In this document: in pieces, positions 40,357 through 49,127 of the stretch
Layout of the letters: each line of letters starts with the position of its first letter
How positions within the stretch are numbered: the stretch's first letter is position 1
Source of the DNA: Opitutaceae bacterium
Lineage (GTDB): Bacteria; Verrucomicrobiota; Verrucomicrobiia; Opitutales; Opitutaceae
DNA: 64,000 bases
Assembly (NCBI GenBank): GCA_015075305.1
Contig: JABTUS010000001.1
Span: 868,001-932,000, forward strand
Direction of reading: 5' to 3'
The notes under the pieces: model-generated
What the model was told of the DNA's origin: nothing
Database searches by the model: none
What the model saw: the letters and a program-made list of their open reading frames with translations, nothing else
Position numbers and translations under genes: made by a program

Positions 40357-41130
40357 TCAAGGTCCCAATCGCAGGCGATAGGTGCCCGGTCTCAATCCAA
40401 TTCCCATCCGCAGTCGTTCCGTCAGGTAATTCCTGAAGTAACCGTCGCACTCGTCCTCCCCTGAACTGATCACCAACGCGAGGCTTCCCATCAAACCCTT
40501 GCGGTCAATGATCGCCATCCATTCCATCGGCCGCCAGTCTCCTTCCGGCGCGCCCGGCCTCTTCGAAAGTATCATAGCCAGGGGAACGCCACCGCCGGCT
40601 GGCACAATTTCCAGATACCCCAATCGATCCGACAAAGGAGCAAAATTCCTGTCTTCCTGGCCAATTGCACGATAGGGATTGGGCTCCCTCCCCACATGCA
40701 GCCCGTCAGGAGGGGATTTTGGCAGGTTGATGACCTCGGGAAAATGAAGTTCAATGCGCTCCGGCAGATTGAAGAGCTTGGGAGGATAGCTCGAAAGATT
40801 GCCTTGGGAGGCCATCTGCAGTGTTCGTGGTCGGATTGCGAATCCCGCGTTGTTTATGGTGGGCAGAAAAAGGGGCGTCGGATCAAACAGATCAACCTCG
40901 GCCTTCATCGTCTGGCTCAATCCCACGCTCATGCCGACCTTGTCGCGCCTTGCCAGCGCAGGAGGATTCGAATCGGGGAATCTGATCAGCGAAAGCACAA
41001 CGACAAAGATCAGCATCAATCCGCCCCCTAATCCAAACCATCCCATCACCCGCAGGCCCCGGCGACGGCGTTCACCACCATGCGCAGTGCGTCGATCTCC
41101 ATTCGAAGCGTTTGGCGCCTCTTCGTTCAT
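40357..41130 (-). CDS. TonB-position membrane protein of unknown family
   Basis: A 257-residue protein downstream of ExbB- and ExbD-like genes, where TonB usually lies. It begins with about 32 residues rich in Asn, Arg and Gly (MNEEAPNASNGDRRTAHGGERRRRGLRV), then one membrane helix (MGWFGLGGGLMLIFVVVLSLI) and a periplasmic part of about 200 residues. The linker is Pro-containing but has no long Pro-Lys stretch, and the C-terminus (ECDGYFRNYLTERLRMGIGLRPGTYRLRLGP) only loosely recalls a TonB-like YP...L pattern. ATG 41130 overlaps the upstream stop as ATGA. I call it TonB-like only by position and topology. Confidence 0.55.
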   Translation of the reverse strand: MNEEAPNASNGDRRTAHGGERRRRGLRVMGWFGLGGGLMLIFVVVLSLIRFPDSNPPALARRDKVGMSVGLSQTMKAEVDLFDPTPLFLPTINNAGFAIRPRTLQMASQGNLSSYPPKLFNLPERIELHFPEVINLPKSPPDGLHVGREPNPYRAIGQEDRNFAPLSDRLGYLEIVPAGGGVPLAMILSKRPGAPEGDWRPMEWMAIIDRKGLMGSLALVISSGEDECDGYFRNYLTERLRMGIGLRPGTYRLRLGP

Positions 41131-41624
41131 TTCGACCGATTCTGAGGATCCAGCGACATGACGGAGCCTGACCGCGCGCCTGCCGTTGGCTCGGCGGCCA
41201 GCAAGATTACAAGACCAGCCTTGTCCGCCGCACTGACTATTTCCGTAAAATCCCCCAATGCCAGACCCGTGTCTGTTCTCAAAAGCAGACGCGCCCCGGG
41301 GTGCTGCCGGCCCTTGTCGAGGAGCCATTGCCGGATTTCCGCAAACGTGTACTTCCCGTCCTCAGTAAAGACGAGGTCCGGTCCCGCGACGCTTATGACA
41401 ATCGACGTGGCGGCCCCAAGGTGAATCGCCTGCGACACAACTGGTAGCCTGAACCGACCATCGTGCGATTGATTCGACACGACAATTCCAGGAGATATCA
41501 CAAAGCGGGAGCCAAATATCGCAAAAAACAGGCAGGTGAGTCCCGCGTTGACGAAGTGCAGCCACTCGACGCCGGTCGACGGTTTTCGCACTCGGGAGAG
41601 AAGATCGAGGGGGCGGGTGACCAT
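41127..41624 (-). CDS. ExbD/TolR-like protein with Asn in place of the membrane Asp
   Basis: ExbD/TolR proteins form the peptidoglycan-side stator dimer inside the ExbB/TolQ pentamer. This 165-residue protein has one N-terminal membrane helix (WLHFVNAGLTCLFFAIFGSRFV) followed by a small periplasmic domain (SIVISVAGPDLVFTEDGKYTFAEIRQWLLDKG...RLLLRTDTGL) that matches the ExbD domain pattern. The essential helix Asp (normally in a xxDVxLxLLIFF context) is Asn here (FVNAGL). I choose ATG 41624 with AAGG upstream; TTG 41651 would overlap the ExbB-like stop. Confidence 0.75.
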   Translation of the reverse strand: MVTRPLDLLSRVRKPSTGVEWLHFVNAGLTCLFFAIFGSRFVISPGIVVSNQSHDGRFRLPVVSQAIHLGAATSIVISVAGPDLVFTEDGKYTFAEIRQWLLDKGRQHPGARLLLRTDTGLALGDFTEIVSAADKAGLVILLAAEPTAGARSGSVMSLDPQNRSK

Positions 41625-41647
41625 GTCGTAGCCTTGATCCAGTGCGC

Positions 41648-42277
41648 TCAAACTGTCGCCCGGTACTCGGTCAGCAGGTACTTCATGATGTCATTTGCCG
41701 CCCACTCGACATCGCGCACAAGCGCACGCACGCGCCCCGTCAGGAAATGATAGGCAAGTTGCGCGGGAATCCCCACCATCAAACTCCCAACCGCGCAGAT
41801 GAGTGCCTGCCACATGCCGGTCGCGAGCGCATTGGCCGTCGCATACTGGCCGCCTTCCATGAACTTCATGAAAGTGGTGATCATGCCCAGCAAAGTTCCC
41901 AGTATTCCAACCAACGGTGCTATCTGCGCCAGCGCCGCGATGAATCCGAGCCGGCGCTCAAGAACGGGAATCTCCACCAAAGCGGCCTCCTGAACCGCGT
42001 AGCGCAATCTCGCCTCATCCGCATTGGCGTGCAGCAGGGCGGCCTTCACGACCGCAGCCACCGGTCCGGGCGTTTCCTCGCAAACTGTCATGGCTTCAAT
42101 CAGTCTGCGCTTCGCCAGAATGTTGCGCACTCCGTCGACAAATGCGGTGGACCTGATCTGCCCCCGGTGAAGGAAAAGCGTCCTTTCAACAAAAAGCACC
42201 ACGCCGATGACAGCCATCAGCAGGATGACATACATCATCGGTCCGCCGCGGGAAAAAAACGAAAAGTCGAAGGTCAT
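41648..42277 (-). CDS. ExbB/TolQ-like proton channel subunit, altered pore residues
   Basis: MotA/TolQ/ExbB family membrane protein of 209 residues. An N-terminal helix (MMYVILLMAVIGVVLFVERTLFL) is followed by a long cytoplasmic loop and two helices. These contain APLVGILGTLLGMITTF, keeping the conserved Thr, and GMWQALICAVGSLMVGIPAQLAYHF. In the last helix the canonical Glu and Thr of GIAEALxATAxG are Gln and Ala. The gene follows the TPR gene by 37 bp and overlaps the possible TTG start of the ExbD-like gene. Family membership is clear, energy coupling is not. Confidence 0.85.
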   Translation of the reverse strand: MTFDFSFFSRGGPMMYVILLMAVIGVVLFVERTLFLHRGQIRSTAFVDGVRNILAKRRLIEAMTVCEETPGPVAAVVKAALLHANADEARLRYAVQEAALVEIPVLERRLGFIAALAQIAPLVGILGTLLGMITTFMKFMEGGQYATANALATGMWQALICAVGSLMVGIPAQLAYHFLTGRVRALVRDVEWAANDIMKYLLTEYRATV

Positions 42278-42314
42278 GGTTCAGGATCGGATAAATGAAG
42301 GCGCAGGTGGCTTC

Positions 42315-44990
42315 TCAATCAACCTTGGCGGGAGTGGTCGCAGGCTCCACCTCGACGCCAAAACGGGCGAGTCTGCCGCTTGCAATGCTTTCGCCCGGCA
42401 GGTGGCGGTCGACCATCAGCATGTACGCTTCACGGGCCTGCTCAAGTTTGCCGTCAGTCTCCAGGAGTTCGCCAAGCCCAAGGAGCGTGCGGGAGAGGAA
42501 ATAGCGCCCGCCACCCGTCAATTGTGCGGCCCTGTGCTCATCCAGAAGGAATGGCGTGACCACCTGCTGCCACCACACAACTTCCGCGCGGCGCTTCGAC
42601 TCCGCATTGCCCCGCCTCACCAGCAGCAGCCCGAGATTGTACCCCGCCTCGATGCGAAGTTCCGGGCCGGCCTCGGCCTGGTCAACGAGTCGCTCGTAAA
42701 TCGCAAGCGCCGCCTCGGCATGGTTGCTCAGCTGACCCTGCGCAAGTGAACTCCCGTTCGCCTGAGCGTTGTGCGCTGCGGCCAGCGCCAGATAAGCGTA
42801 AAGTACATCCGGATGCCGCGGAAAATTGTTCACCAGAAGCTCGTAGATCTGCTGCGCGGGATTGAACTCATTCAACAAACGGAGGAGGTCGCCCTGCTTG
42901 AGCCGCGCGTAGAACACCAGATCGCTGTCCGGATAGGCCTTCAGCAGATCCTCAAGCAGCCGGTAGGCCTCGTGGTAATAGGTGTCCTGCCCCCGCTTTT
43001 CCGCATACAAGGCCGCCTGAAAAAGCGCGAACGGCGCGTAGCGGTGCTTCGGGAAGTCATCCCTCAGTTTAACCAGCAGGCTTTGCGCATCGACATACCG
43101 GTTCTGATTCGCCGCGCGCTCGGCTTCAAGCAGGTACGACTCCACGGCGGCATCACTCTGTGGAAAGTCCGTTCGCAGCTTGCGCAGGATCTCCAACCCC
43201 TGCGCTTCCTGTCCCTGGAGGTGAAAATGGGCGTCCGCCTCCACAAGACGCGCCGTGCTTGCTATCTCAGTCCTCAACGCGGGATCGACCCCGTCCAGGC
43301 TGCCCAGCAGCTCGTCCACAAAAACGAGGGTTTGACTGGGTTCGCCCACCTCGAGCGACAATCGCGCGCGCAGCCAGGCCATCCGCACACGAAGATCCTC
43401 GGGGAGCCCCGATCCCGCGGTGACTGTCGAACTCTTGAGCAGATGATCGACACGATTGTAGGCCGCCCGGGTCGACACTTCTCCCGCAGCGCGCATCGCC
43501 CTCGCAAGATTCCACTCAGCCTGCCAGCGGTTGGTTTCGTCCAGTCGTGGATCCTTCACCGCCTCATCAAGTAGCGCGGCCGCGGCGTTCAGCCGTTCCG
43601 GGTTCAACTGCGCGGACTCAATCTCTGAATAGATTCTCTGAAAAATCAGCGCACCCGGATTGACTTCCGGCGGCACGTCCTCGAGAGCGGTCGCGTAGGC
43701 ATCGGCTGCCAGCCGATAGTCAGGCGCACGGAAATAGGCTTCGGCGATAAGCACGCCGAGTTCCGCCCGTACGACGGCCATTTCCGGTCCCGACAACGCT
43801 GCGCGCGCCTGGGATGCATAGTCCGCCGCCCGGCGATACTGCGGATACTCCCACGCGACCTTGACAAGAATGCCCAGCGCGTGCGGCTTGAGCCGCGACC
43901 CGGGAAATGCCTCCAGCATTCGCTTCGCATCCGCCTCGGCATCCCGGTAACGCTTGTCCGCAAGATTCAACTCGGCGCGCTGCAGGAGCAGTTCCTCGAG
44001 TATGGGATGCGGCGTTGCGGAACCGATCAGCCGGTCAAGCTCACCTCGAAAGCCAGTCTGCCTCGCATCTCTCGCAAGCAGCAGCAATGCCACCCGCTGC
44101 TTCTCCCGATCGCCCGACGACGCGAGCAGCTGCATCAGCGCGTTCCTCCCCACCGGATCGCCGGCACCCGCGATCAGTCCAAGCAGCAGCTGCAGATCAT
44201 CAGCCACACCCTTTTCCTCTATCGGCAGCGCCTGGATGTGCTGCCGCAGAAAATCCACAGCCTCGTTCCGCCGTCCAAGACCATTGAGCGCAACCGCAAT
44301 CTGACGCATGGCAATGTAGCCGGCCGCCGTACCCGGACTGCGCTGAAGCCGCGAACGCATTTCCGCCAGCGCCGATTCTGTAAACACTCCGGAAATCAGA
44401 TCAATCTCCCGCAATGCGAGGGTGAATCGCGCGCGCTGCAGATCCGTCACCGCCAGCGCCAGCGCCTGCTGATAAAAGGCGCCCGCCTTCGCATCTCCGG
44501 CAATCTGTCCCTGCGCAAAATGGAACCAGCCGCGATCAATGCGATCCAGGCCATCCTCGTTCACCGCCCTCAGCTCGCGACGCGCCTCGTCCGCCCGCTT
44601 CAGCACGATGCAGGCAAGCGCCAGCCTGAGGTGATAGCCATCCGTCGGCGGCCCGGCAAACGTGCGCAATGCGTCCTCAACATCCGCCGCCCGACCATCA
44701 TCCAGAAGCGCGGTGGCCAGTTGGAGCGCAATGTCGTTCCTCCGCTCAACCGCATCAGGCTGGATTTCCGCGAGTTGCGCACGGAAAACCTCGATGGCCA
44801 CCGACGGCAGGCCCAGACCCAGCGCACGCCAGCCAGCCAGGTCATGCAGCGCCGCCCTGCCCGCCTCCGGAAACTGGACCACTTGAGCGGGCACCAAAGG
44901 CGCCTCCACCCCCGGCGCGGTTTGGGCGCCGCCTCCTGCAGGTGGGAAAACGGCCAGCAATCCAAGTCCGCAAAACAACGACAATCGCAT
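42315..44990 (-). CDS. Secreted tetratricopeptide-repeat protein
   Basis: An 891-residue protein with a signal peptide (MRLSLFCGLGLLAVFPPAGGGAQT) and helical repeats throughout. Examples of TPR-like helix pairs are YRDAEADAKRMLEAFPGSRLKPHALGILVKVAWEYPQYRRAADYA, YRLAADAYATAL, FPQSDAAVESYLLEAE, FPKHRYAPFALFQAALYAEKRG and HAEAALAIYERLVDQAEAGPELRIEAGYNLGLLLVRRG. It probably sits in the periplasm as a protein-interaction scaffold. It heads an operon with the ExbB-, ExbD- and TonB-position genes, an arrangement known from several Gram-negative phyla. ATG 44990 is preferred to a TTG at 45035. Confidence 0.8.
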   Translation of the reverse strand: MRLSLFCGLGLLAVFPPAGGGAQTAPGVEAPLVPAQVVQFPEAGRAALHDLAGWRALGLGLPSVAIEVFRAQLAEIQPDAVERRNDIALQLATALLDDGRAADVEDALRTFAGPPTDGYHLRLALACIVLKRADEARRELRAVNEDGLDRIDRGWFHFAQGQIAGDAKAGAFYQQALALAVTDLQRARFTLALREIDLISGVFTESALAEMRSRLQRSPGTAAGYIAMRQIAVALNGLGRRNEAVDFLRQHIQALPIEEKGVADDLQLLLGLIAGAGDPVGRNALMQLLASSGDREKQRVALLLLARDARQTGFRGELDRLIGSATPHPILEELLLQRAELNLADKRYRDAEADAKRMLEAFPGSRLKPHALGILVKVAWEYPQYRRAADYASQARAALSGPEMAVVRAELGVLIAEAYFRAPDYRLAADAYATALEDVPPEVNPGALIFQRIYSEIESAQLNPERLNAAAALLDEAVKDPRLDETNRWQAEWNLARAMRAAGEVSTRAAYNRVDHLLKSSTVTAGSGLPEDLRVRMAWLRARLSLEVGEPSQTLVFVDELLGSLDGVDPALRTEIASTARLVEADAHFHLQGQEAQGLEILRKLRTDFPQSDAAVESYLLEAERAANQNRYVDAQSLLVKLRDDFPKHRYAPFALFQAALYAEKRGQDTYYHEAYRLLEDLLKAYPDSDLVFYARLKQGDLLRLLNEFNPAQQIYELLVNNFPRHPDVLYAYLALAAAHNAQANGSSLAQGQLSNHAEAALAIYERLVDQAEAGPELRIEAGYNLGLLLVRRGNAESKRRAEVVWWQQVVTPFLLDEHRAAQLTGGGRYFLSRTLLGLGELLETDGKLEQAREAYMLMVDRHLPGESIASGRLARFGVEVEPATTPAKVD

Positions 44991-45090
44991 GAGAATTGAG
45001 CAGCCCAACGTGCGTGCAATTGATGCGGGACGCAAGCTTCACAGGGTGTCGCTTGCCGCAGCGCTCCGATGGGACCAATCTGGCCCATCC

Positions 45091-45519
45091 ATGGAACCCT
45101 CCATTCGCCAGCAAACGATGCTCGATGACTTCCTGATCATCGAGGATCCGCAGGAGCGCCTGGGCGCGGTGGTGGACAACGGTCGCAACGCTCCGCCGTT
45201 GTCCGCAGAGTTTCGCATTGATGAAAACCGCGTCGCGGGATGTCAGTCGGAGGTCTGGCTGATCATCCGGACCGACGGGGATGCCTGCACTTTCCAAGGC
45301 GACAGTGATTCCCCCCTGGTTCGCGGACTTGTCCATCTGACATGCCGATTCTTCTCGGGTGAATCCACTGCCGACGTTGCCCGGTCCGCGGAATCGATCG
45401 ATCCTGTTTCCCTGCTTGGACTCTCAAGAAATCTTTCATCGACGCGCATCAATGGCCTTGCCGCTGTGCGTCGAAGGATCCGGCAGCTTGCCGCCGCTGC
45501 ATCGTCCTCAACTCCGTGA
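45091..45519 (+). CDS. SufE-like cysteine desulfuration protein
   Basis: Accepts persulfide sulfur from a SufS-type cysteine desulfurase for Fe-S cluster assembly. The 142-residue protein shows MLDDFLIIEDPQERLGAVVDNGR, PLSAEFRIDENRVAGCQSEVWL with the catalytic Cys, and IDPVSLLGLSRNLSSTRINGLAAVRRRIR, the SufE pattern. No sufS is next to it. It diverges from the TPR gene with 100 bp between. Its stop overlaps the GTG start of the TatD-like gene. Confidence 0.9.
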   Translation: MEPSIRQQTMLDDFLIIEDPQERLGAVVDNGRNAPPLSAEFRIDENRVAGCQSEVWLIIRTDGDACTFQGDSDSPLVRGLVHLTCRFFSGESTADVARSAESIDPVSLLGLSRNLSSTRINGLAAVRRRIRQLAAAASSSTP

Positions 45520-46379
45520 GATACTTCGACGCCCATGTCCATCTGCAGGATTCGTGCCTCAGGAACCACTGGCCGGTCCTGTCGAAGACATTGCCGAGCC
45601 ACGGGCTCGTCGAGGCGGTCTGCAATGGAACCTCACGCAATGACTGGCCGGCGGTCGCCGCACTCGCGCGCCAATGCGAATGGATCCGGCCGGCTTTTGG
45701 GCTCCACCCCTGGCATGTGGGCAACGCACGCGAAGGTTGGCTGGACGAACTCCGCGCGTTTCTCCTCGCGGACGGTACGGCCGTCGTGGGCGAAATCGGC
45801 CTGGATCGATGGATCCTCGACTCAGCGCGCGCTGACGATGCGCGTCTGACAGGCCTTGAGCGCGCCTCACTGGAAGCGCAGGAGGCTGCATTCATCGCCC
45901 AGCTTGAGCTTTCAACAGAACTCAAGCGCCCGCCGACAATTCACTGCCTTCACGCGTGGAACCGGATCGAGCAGATTCTCAGTCATTCCCACCGGCCTTC
46001 AACCGGGTTTCTCCTTCATGCATTCTCCGGTCCCCCCGATCGGGTGAAAGTCTTCCTCGAACTTGGGGCATACTTCTCCTTCAACGGATATTTCCTTGCT
46101 CCAAGGCACGCCGCTGTGCGCGACGTCTTTGCGAGCATTCCGCTCGAACGACTGCTCGTCGAAACCGACGCACCCGCGATGCCGTTTCCTGAAAGCCACC
46201 GCAAGCACGCCCTGCCCGCGCAACCGAATGAGCCGGCGCCCATCCACCCCGCAAACATCGAGGTCGCTTATGCCGCCCTTGCAGAACTCCGCGGCATGTC
46301 CGTCGCCTCGCTGTCAGGCGTGATCGAGCGCAACTTCCGCCGGCTGTTCGACCATCTCGGACGCGGCCTCAATGGATAG
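45516..46379 (+). CDS. TatD-family metal-dependent hydrolase
   Basis: A TIM-barrel hydrolase; members act as 3'-5' exonucleases or D-aminoacyl-tRNA deacylases. The 287-residue protein keeps the metal ligands: FDAHVHLQ (His-x-His), VGEIGLD (Glu), PPTIHCLHAW (His), LLHAFSG (His) and VETDAPAM (Asp). GTG 45516 overlaps the previous stop codon as GTGA, so the two genes are translationally coupled. It converges on clpB with an 18-bp gap lacking a hairpin. Confidence 0.9.
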   Translation: MRYFDAHVHLQDSCLRNHWPVLSKTLPSHGLVEAVCNGTSRNDWPAVAALARQCEWIRPAFGLHPWHVGNAREGWLDELRAFLLADGTAVVGEIGLDRWILDSARADDARLTGLERASLEAQEAAFIAQLELSTELKRPPTIHCLHAWNRIEQILSHSHRPSTGFLLHAFSGPPDRVKVFLELGAYFSFNGYFLAPRHAAVRDVFASIPLERLLVETDAPAMPFPESHRKHALPAQPNEPAPIHPANIEVAYAALAELRGMSVASLSGVIERNFRRLFDHLGRGLNG

Positions 46380-46397
46380 CCGTCGAAACTGGATTGA

Positions 46398-48980
46398 TCA
46401 TGCCATCACCAGTTCGTCGTCCTTGACCTTGAACCTAACCTCGCCGCCCTCTCTCACCTCGCCGGCAATAAGGGCGCGGGCTAGCTTGGTCTCAATGTTG
46501 CGCTGCAGGAAACGTCTCAATGGTCGCGCGCCGAATACCGGATCGTAGCCCTTCTCGCCGACCCAGGCCTTCGCCTTCTCGTCGAGCGCGACCGTTACAC
46601 GGCGATCGGCCAGGCGCTTGTTCAGGTCGGCCAGCAGCAGGTCAACGATTGTCGTGATCTCCTCCAGCGTGAGCGGCTTGAACAGAATCGTCTCGTCGAT
46701 GCGGTTCAGGAATTCCGGCCGGAACGCCTTGCGCAGCTCCGCCATGACGCTTTCGCGCACGCTTTCGGGAATCGTGCTGCCGGTCACGCCGTCCAGCAGG
46801 AAGCGCGAGCCGATGTTCGACGTCATGATGATGATCGTGTTCTTGAAATCCACCGTGCGTCCCTGCGAGTCTGTGACGCGTCCGTCATCAAGCACTTGTA
46901 GCAGAACATTGAATACATCCGGATGCGCCTTTTCGACCTCGTCGAAAAGCACGACCGCGTAGGGCTTGCGCCGCACCGCCTCGGTCAGCTGCCCGCCCTC
47001 ATCATAGCCGACGTAGCCGGGAGGGGCGCCGATCATGCGCGCGACACTGTGCTTTTCCATGTATTCGGACATGTCTATCCGGATCATCGCGGCTTCGCTG
47101 TCGAAGAGGGTTTCCGCAAGCGTCTTTGCGAGCTCGGTTTTGCCGACACCCGTCGGTCCGAGGAACAGGAAGCTGCCGACCGGCCGGCGCGGATCCTTTA
47201 TGCCCGCGCGCGCACGCAGGATGGCATCGCTCGTCAACTGCACCGCCTCCTCCTGCCCGATCACGCGTTCATGCAGCTCGTCGCCCAGGCGAAGCAGTTT
47301 CTCCTTCTCTCCCTCGACCAGGCGGGAGACCGGCACGCCGGACCACTTGGCCACGATTTCAGCCACTTCTTCGGACGAGACCTCCTCCTTGAAGAGCTCC
47401 GTCTTGGCCTCGGCCTTCTCCAGCTTCTTGAGTTCCGCCTCCAGTTGCGGAATGCGTCCATGGCGAAGCTCCGCGAGCTTGTTGAGGTCATAGGCACGCT
47501 CCGCCTTTTCCACTTCCACTCGGGCCGCGTCGATTTCCTCGCGCACCTTGCGGACGCGCTCGACCGACGCCTTCTCCTTCTCCCATTTCGCACGCAGGGC
47601 GGACGCCTGGGTGCGCGCATCCGCGAGCTCCCTGCGAAGCGCATCGAGCCGGTGTCGCGAGCCTTCATCCTTCTCCAGCTTCAACGCCGCCTCCTCGATC
47701 TCGAGTTGAAGCACACGGCGCTGCAACGCGTCGAGTTCCTGCGGCGCGCTGTCCATTTCCGTGCGGATCATCGCGCAGGCCTCGTCGACAAGGTCGATCG
47801 CCTTGTCCGGCAGGAAGCGGTCTGAAATGTACCGGTTGGAAAGCGTGACCGCCGAAACGAGGGCGTTGTCCTGGATGCGCACGCCATGGTGCAGTTCAAA
47901 CCGCTCGCGCAGGCCGCGGAGGATCGAAATCGCGTCCTCCACCGACGGCGGTTCCACCAGCACGGGCTGAAACCGGCGTTCAAGCGCCGCATCCTTCTCG
48001 ATGTGCTGCCGGTACTCGTCGAGCGTCGTCGCGCCGATGCAGTGCAGCTCGCCTCGGGCGAGCATCGGCTTGAGCAGGTTCCCGGCGTCCATGGCACCCT
48101 CCGTCTTCCCAGCTCCGACGATGGTGTGCAGTTCGTCGACGAAAAGAATGATGCGACCGTCGCTCTGCTTCACCTCGGACAGCACCGCCTTGAGCCTCTC
48201 CTCAAATTCGCCGCGATACTTCGCGCCGGCGATCAGCGCGCCCATGTCGAGCGAGAAGATCGTCTTGTCCTTGAGACCCTCCGGCACGTCACCGCGCACG
48301 ATCCGCTGGGCCAGACCTTCGACAATCGCGGTCTTCCCCACGCCAGGTTCGCCGATCAGCACGGGGTTGTTCTTTGTCCGGCGCGACAGGATGCGGACGG
48401 TCCGGCGAATCTCGTCGTCGCGCCCGATCACCGGATCGAGCTTTCCCTTTCTCGCCTGAGCGACGAGGTCGATGCCATACTTCTCCAGCGCCGCATAGGT
48501 CGCTTCCGGATTGTCCGAAGTCACACGCTGATTTCCGCGAATCTCCTTCAGCGCATTCAGCACCTTGGCGCGATCGAGGCCAAAGGACTTGAGGTACTTT
48601 GCGAAGGACTCGGGCTTGGCCACCTCCACGAGTCCCAGGAATAGATGCTCAACGGAAACAAACTCATCCTTCAGTTTCTTTGCCTCGGCCTCGGCCCGCG
48701 TCAGCGCGTCGTTCACAGCCTGGGTGACGTAGATCTTCGAGGTGTCAACGCTGCCGCTGACCTTCGGAAGCCGGTCAAGTTCGCGCGCGGCCGCCAGTTC
48801 GAGCGCACTCGTGGTGAGGCCCGTCTTTTCGATCAACGCCGGTACAATCCCCTTTTCCTGCGTTAAAAGCGCAAAGAGCAGGTGCCAGGTGTCGACTTCA
48901 TTGTTTGAACGGCGGCGAGCCTCGGACTGGGCGTCAGTCAGCGCCTGACGCGACATCGTGGTGAGCGTGGAAGGGTCCAT
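46398..48980 (-). CDS. clpB: Protein disaggregase ClpB
   Basis: Hsp100 chaperone that threads aggregated proteins with DnaK. The 860-residue protein has the N-domain ([28 protein letters not shown]), first AAA+ ([52 protein letters not shown]), the coiled-coil M-domain ([16 protein letters not shown] through [20 protein letters not shown]) and second AAA+ ([50 protein letters not shown]). The M-domain separates it from ClpA and ClpC. ATG 48980 is set by the family start [10 protein letters not shown]. Confidence 0.96.
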   Translation of the reverse strand: MDPSTLTTMSRQALTDAQSEARRRSNNEVDTWHLLFALLTQEKGIVPALIEKTGLTTSALELAAARELDRLPKVSGSVDTSKIYVTQAVNDALTRAEAEAKKLKDEFVSVEHLFLGLVEVAKPESFAKYLKSFGLDRAKVLNALKEIRGNQRVTSDNPEATYAALEKYGIDLVAQARKGKLDPVIGRDDEIRRTVRILSRRTKNNPVLIGEPGVGKTAIVEGLAQRIVRGDVPEGLKDKTIFSLDMGALIAGAKYRGEFEERLKAVLSEVKQSDGRIILFVDELHTIVGAGKTEGAMDAGNLLKPMLARGELHCIGATTLDEYRQHIEKDAALERRFQPVLVEPPSVEDAISILRGLRERFELHHGVRIQDNALVSAVTLSNRYISDRFLPDKAIDLVDEACAMIRTEMDSAPQELDALQRRVLQLEIEEAALKLEKDEGSRHRLDALRRELADARTQASALRAKWEKEKASVERVRKVREEIDAARVEVEKAERAYDLNKLAELRHGRIPQLEAELKKLEKAEAKTELFKEEVSSEEVAEIVAKWSGVPVSRLVEGEKEKLLRLGDELHERVIGQEEAVQLTSDAILRARAGIKDPRRPVGSFLFLGPTGVGKTELAKTLAETLFDSEAAMIRIDMSEYMEKHSVARMIGAPPGYVGYDEGGQLTEAVRRKPYAVVLFDEVEKAHPDVFNVLLQVLDDGRVTDSQGRTVDFKNTIIIMTSNIGSRFLLDGVTGSTIPESVRESVMAELRKAFRPEFLNRIDETILFKPLTLEEITTIVDLLLADLNKRLADRRVTVALDEKAKAWVGEKGYDPVFGARPLRRFLQRNIETKLARALIAGEVREGGEVRFKVKDDELVMA

Positions 48981-49127
48981 GATTTTATGATTGCCCTCTG
49001 CATTCCCCGTTCCACCACCCGCTCCTGCGAAGGAAGTCCGGCAAGAGTGGCAGTCTGTCACGCCATCGCGTCATTCTCCCTCGAAGTGTGCCACAACGCC
49101 GCACCCGGAATAAATGCACCCGCCATC

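Noticed and set aside
43881-44999. Plus-strand open frame opposite the TPR gene
   Set aside because: Arg/Gln-rich shadow with no domain; the minus strand has a signal peptide and TPR pattern.
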